Program-made: the position numbers and the translations under genes | NCBI GenBank assembly: GCA_033558025.1 | Contig: JAUCEF010000016.1 | Span: 1,488,001-1,552,000 of the forward strand | Length of the DNA stretch: 64,000 nt | Reading direction: 5' to 3' | Origin: Phytophthora sp. 'mugwort' | Lineage: Eukaryota; Oomycota; Peronosporomycetes; Peronosporales; Peronosporaceae | Shown: piece by piece, positions 62,301-64,000 of the stretch | Numbering within the stretch: the first letter of the stretch is position 1 | Layout: each line of letters starts with the position of its first letter | Notes under the pieces: model-generated | Told to the model about the DNA's origin: nothing | Databases searched by the model: none | What the model saw: only the letters and a program-made list of their open reading frames with translations

Positions 62301-62471
62301 CACCAAGCGAGTGCAGCTGCGTCAAATTTGCCGGACATCACTTCTCCCGCCTATGGCAGTCTCACTGGCCTTCGTCGGCTGTTGTTGGCCGGGGGCCAGA
62401 CAGGTTTCGATTGCCTCTGTGAGCGGTGAGCCATTTGAGAATCTGCGTCCAGCCGAAACCCCCCAACCGCT
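59395..62471. other. Three-kb interval with no supported gene
   Basis: Many frames are open because parts are GC-rich (especially 60,000-61,200), but frames on both strands compete and none carries a recognised motif. Frames I considered were 59896-60702, 60000-60332, 59923-60396 (minus) and 61923-62228. A small inverted repeat lies at 61237-61325. The last 400 bp probably contain the long leader of the transcription-factor-like gene at 62472. Confidence 0.4.
61237..61325. repeat. Small inverted-repeat element, 89 bp
   Basis: ATGACCCCCTGTCAACT at 61237-61253 is matched by its inverted form AGTTGACAGGTCAT at 61312-61325, with three extra C in the left arm. The loop is AT-rich. It has the size of a stem-loop regulatory element or a minimal MITE. 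No target duplication was recognised. Confidence 0.5.
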
Positions 62472-63197
62472 ATGGTCACCTCCACGACGTACTCGAGCGG
62501 CGAGCTGCTGTCCTCATTCGCGCGGCACTCGGCCATCAATCCGCCCGCGGGTATGCTGCAGCCTATGCCACATCACGTGGCACACCTGACCATGCAGCCG
62601 CCCGCTGTCTCCATGATCGAAACGCAGCAAAAGCGCTCGCCTCTGCTTTGCGGCTACCCGAGCAAGAAATGCTGGAGCTGGCGCGTCGAGAAGCGCAACG
62701 GAGAGCTGCACAAGTTCTGCGAGTACCACCGGCAGAAGGCCAACACGAACCAGCGTCGTATGGAGCAGCGCCGCAAGCAGGGCCGCTCCGCCTCGCCGCG
62801 TGCCAAGAGCAGCGTGGGCCCGCGCCGCTCACACAAGGTCGCGGCTGACGCGAAGCGCGAGGTGGTCATTAAAGCCGAGCGCCCCGCCGTCAACCCCAAG
62901 TCGATCACGTACCCTAAGACCGTGGTCGTCTCGCCTCCCGGGCTCAACAACTCGGGCAGCCCGCGTGGCATCGACTGCTTCGGCAACGGCAGCGCCATCA
63001 TGGATGATGCCGCGATGTTCTCGTGGATGGACGCTGAGCTGGACATCGGCATCGGCATGGACGCCGCTGTAGACTACATGATGGTGGATACGCCCGTGAT
63101 CGACATGGAGCCGTCTGACACGCCCGTGGACCTTTTCGAGGAAGACCTTTACTTCCTCGAGCACTTTATCGACGAGATCTCGCATAGCACCGTCTAA
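62472..63197 (+). CDS. Putative transcription factor with a C3H (WRC-like) finger and acidic tail
   Basis: The intronless frame encodes 241 residues. The only ordered part (about 58-103) has Cys60, Cys67, Cys83 and His86 (LCGYPSKKCW, then LHKFCEYHRQKANTNQRRME). The C-x6-C-x15-C-x2-H spacing and the following basic helix recall the plant WRC motif and related short C3H fingers found in several oomycete proteins. A basic region (SPRAKSSVGPRRSHK) and a strongly acidic, hydrophobic C-terminus (EEDLYFLEHFIDEI) follow, with the look of an activation domain. It could regulate transcription in the nucleus. The family is inferred from motif similarity, and the target is unknown. G/C-rich codons match the other well-conserved genes of the right half of the window. 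Confidence 0.65.
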   Translation: MVTSTTYSSGELLSSFARHSAINPPAGMLQPMPHHVAHLTMQPPAVSMIETQQKRSPLLCGYPSKKCWSWRVEKRNGELHKFCEYHRQKANTNQRRMEQRRKQGRSASPRAKSSVGPRRSHKVAADAKREVVIKAERPAVNPKSITYPKTVVVSPPGLNNSGSPRGIDCFGNGSAIMDDAAMFSWMDAELDIGIGMDAAVDYMMVDTPVIDMEPSDTPVDLFEEDLYFLEHFIDEISHSTV

Positions 63198-64000
63198 AGT
63201 GTCAGGGACTGGCTAGCTTCTGGTTTGGCCACCCTCACCCACCGACCCAGTCCATTTAAGTTAATGAGCGCGTCACCGCCGCCCACCAAGAAGTCGGTCG
63301 CGCGCAGAGTTGGGCCGACGCGCGGCCTGCATATGAAGTCCGTATTTGGAATAAGTAGTAGAAGTAGTAGAATTGAAAGAAAGTAACGTAGACGCTGTAC
63401 AGCAAATTGAAAATCCATCGAATACTATGCATGCGAGTGGCAATCATCAGCGAACTGAACCAGAAGCAGTATTTTTTAAGGCAAAGGCAGTAAAGAGTAA
63501 AACAAGAGAATGAATTGAGCATTGCAGATTACCAGCTAGTCAACGGCAGCTTGGCCGTTGGAGGACGTTACTACAGTAGAGCTACCTTCGCTTCACCAGC
63601 GTCGGCTTCTTCGCCGTCAAGTGACAATGCCGGTAAGCACGTTGGACCCCAACGTGGGCGCTGTGAGACAGCTAACGCATTGGCTGCGTGGTACGGAGCG
63701 CCTCCCTCGATTCTGTCGTACTGCCGTCGCCGCATTAGTTAAGCTTATTTCCTGACTGGGAGTTCGCGAGGTTGTTCACGTACATACGCGGCAATATCTA
63801 CTCAGAAAAGGCTTCCACACACCGTCACCCCTTTCGCGTTTACAGTGATAATCAGATTTTGCATCACTTCAACTTAGTTCATATAAATGCAAGATAAAAC
63901 GGTCTATAGTCCTGCCTTCGCTTTGGCTGGCAATCACCCCCTGTGTGTCGCAGTCCTGCCAGCTTTCTTCATGCAAGCCAGCAAGCATTGTCATCGTCAC
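63198..64000. other. Downstream flank, no supported gene
   Basis: The first 300 bp are the 3' flank of the previous gene. Open frames at 63515-63742 and 63558-63755 are short and compete with each other. The sequence may contain the end of a gene lying mostly beyond the window, but no motif was found. Confidence 0.4.

Noticed and set aside
1..64000. CRISPR array, operon or bacterial contamination
   Set aside because: Spliceosomal introns, oomycete Inr elements and eukaryotic transposons occur across the window. No short regularly spaced repeats were seen.

Overview
This window is nuclear DNA of an oomycete, most probably Phytophthora or a close relative. The case rests on short GT-AG introns (about 60-120 nt), an Inr-type core promoter close to published oomycete consensus, FYVE/START and PH-kinase proteins of oomycete type, and remnants of many transposon families typical of Phytophthora. 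I found no rRNA, tRNA or CRISPR array.

Layout. Bases 1-20,100 are gene-poor and full of mobile-element remains: a DUF7869-type gene, PIF/Harbinger, two pogo-type DDE elements, Ty3/gypsy pol, Ty1/copia gag and hAT. A few host genes sit among them: a secreted cysteine-rich protein (6.9-7.5 kb), two head-to-head fragments of a multi-membrane-span family (9.2-10.5 kb), a papain-like protease with a C-terminal membrane anchor (10.5-12.0 kb) and the stranded 3' end of a sorting nexin (12.1-12.5 kb).

Bases 20,700-29,500 carry two tandem START-like/FYVE proteins. Bases 30,500-35,600 carry four tandem copies of the complex I subunit NDUFS7 (PSST/NuoB): three look intact and share two intron positions, and one is decayed. 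Next come a universal-stress-protein gene, a WDR33/Pfs2-type polyadenylation factor with three added CCHC zinc knuckles, a PH-domain protein kinase, a BART-domain protein and two frameshifted SANT-like genes (44.6-47.2 kb).

Bases 47,300-54,100 hold the most striking structure. Two divergent genes each encode a reductase-isomerase fusion: a mannitol-dehydrogenase-family (tagaturonate/fructuronate reductase-like) half and a uronate-isomerase-like half. Together these would be two successive steps of the bacterial-type hexuronate (pectin sugar) pathway. The two genes form a 1.6-kb inverted repeat that looks identical over the interdomain linker, the whole isomerase half and the start of the 3' flank. 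The reductase halves have diverged and differ by one intron. Recent gene conversion or duplication is the likely cause.

Bases 54,300-57,300 carry a SpoU-type RNA methyltransferase and an intronless protein joining a BED/C2H2 finger and a hAT-transposase-like segment to a zinc-dependent MDR alcohol dehydrogenase, a candidate host-transposase fusion. Bases 57,300-64,000 are mostly unexplained, apart from a proline-rich protein and a putative transcription factor with a C3H finger and acidic tail.

Exon boundaries were worked out by hand from splice signals and reading-frame continuity. Family calls come from motif recognition, not database searches.
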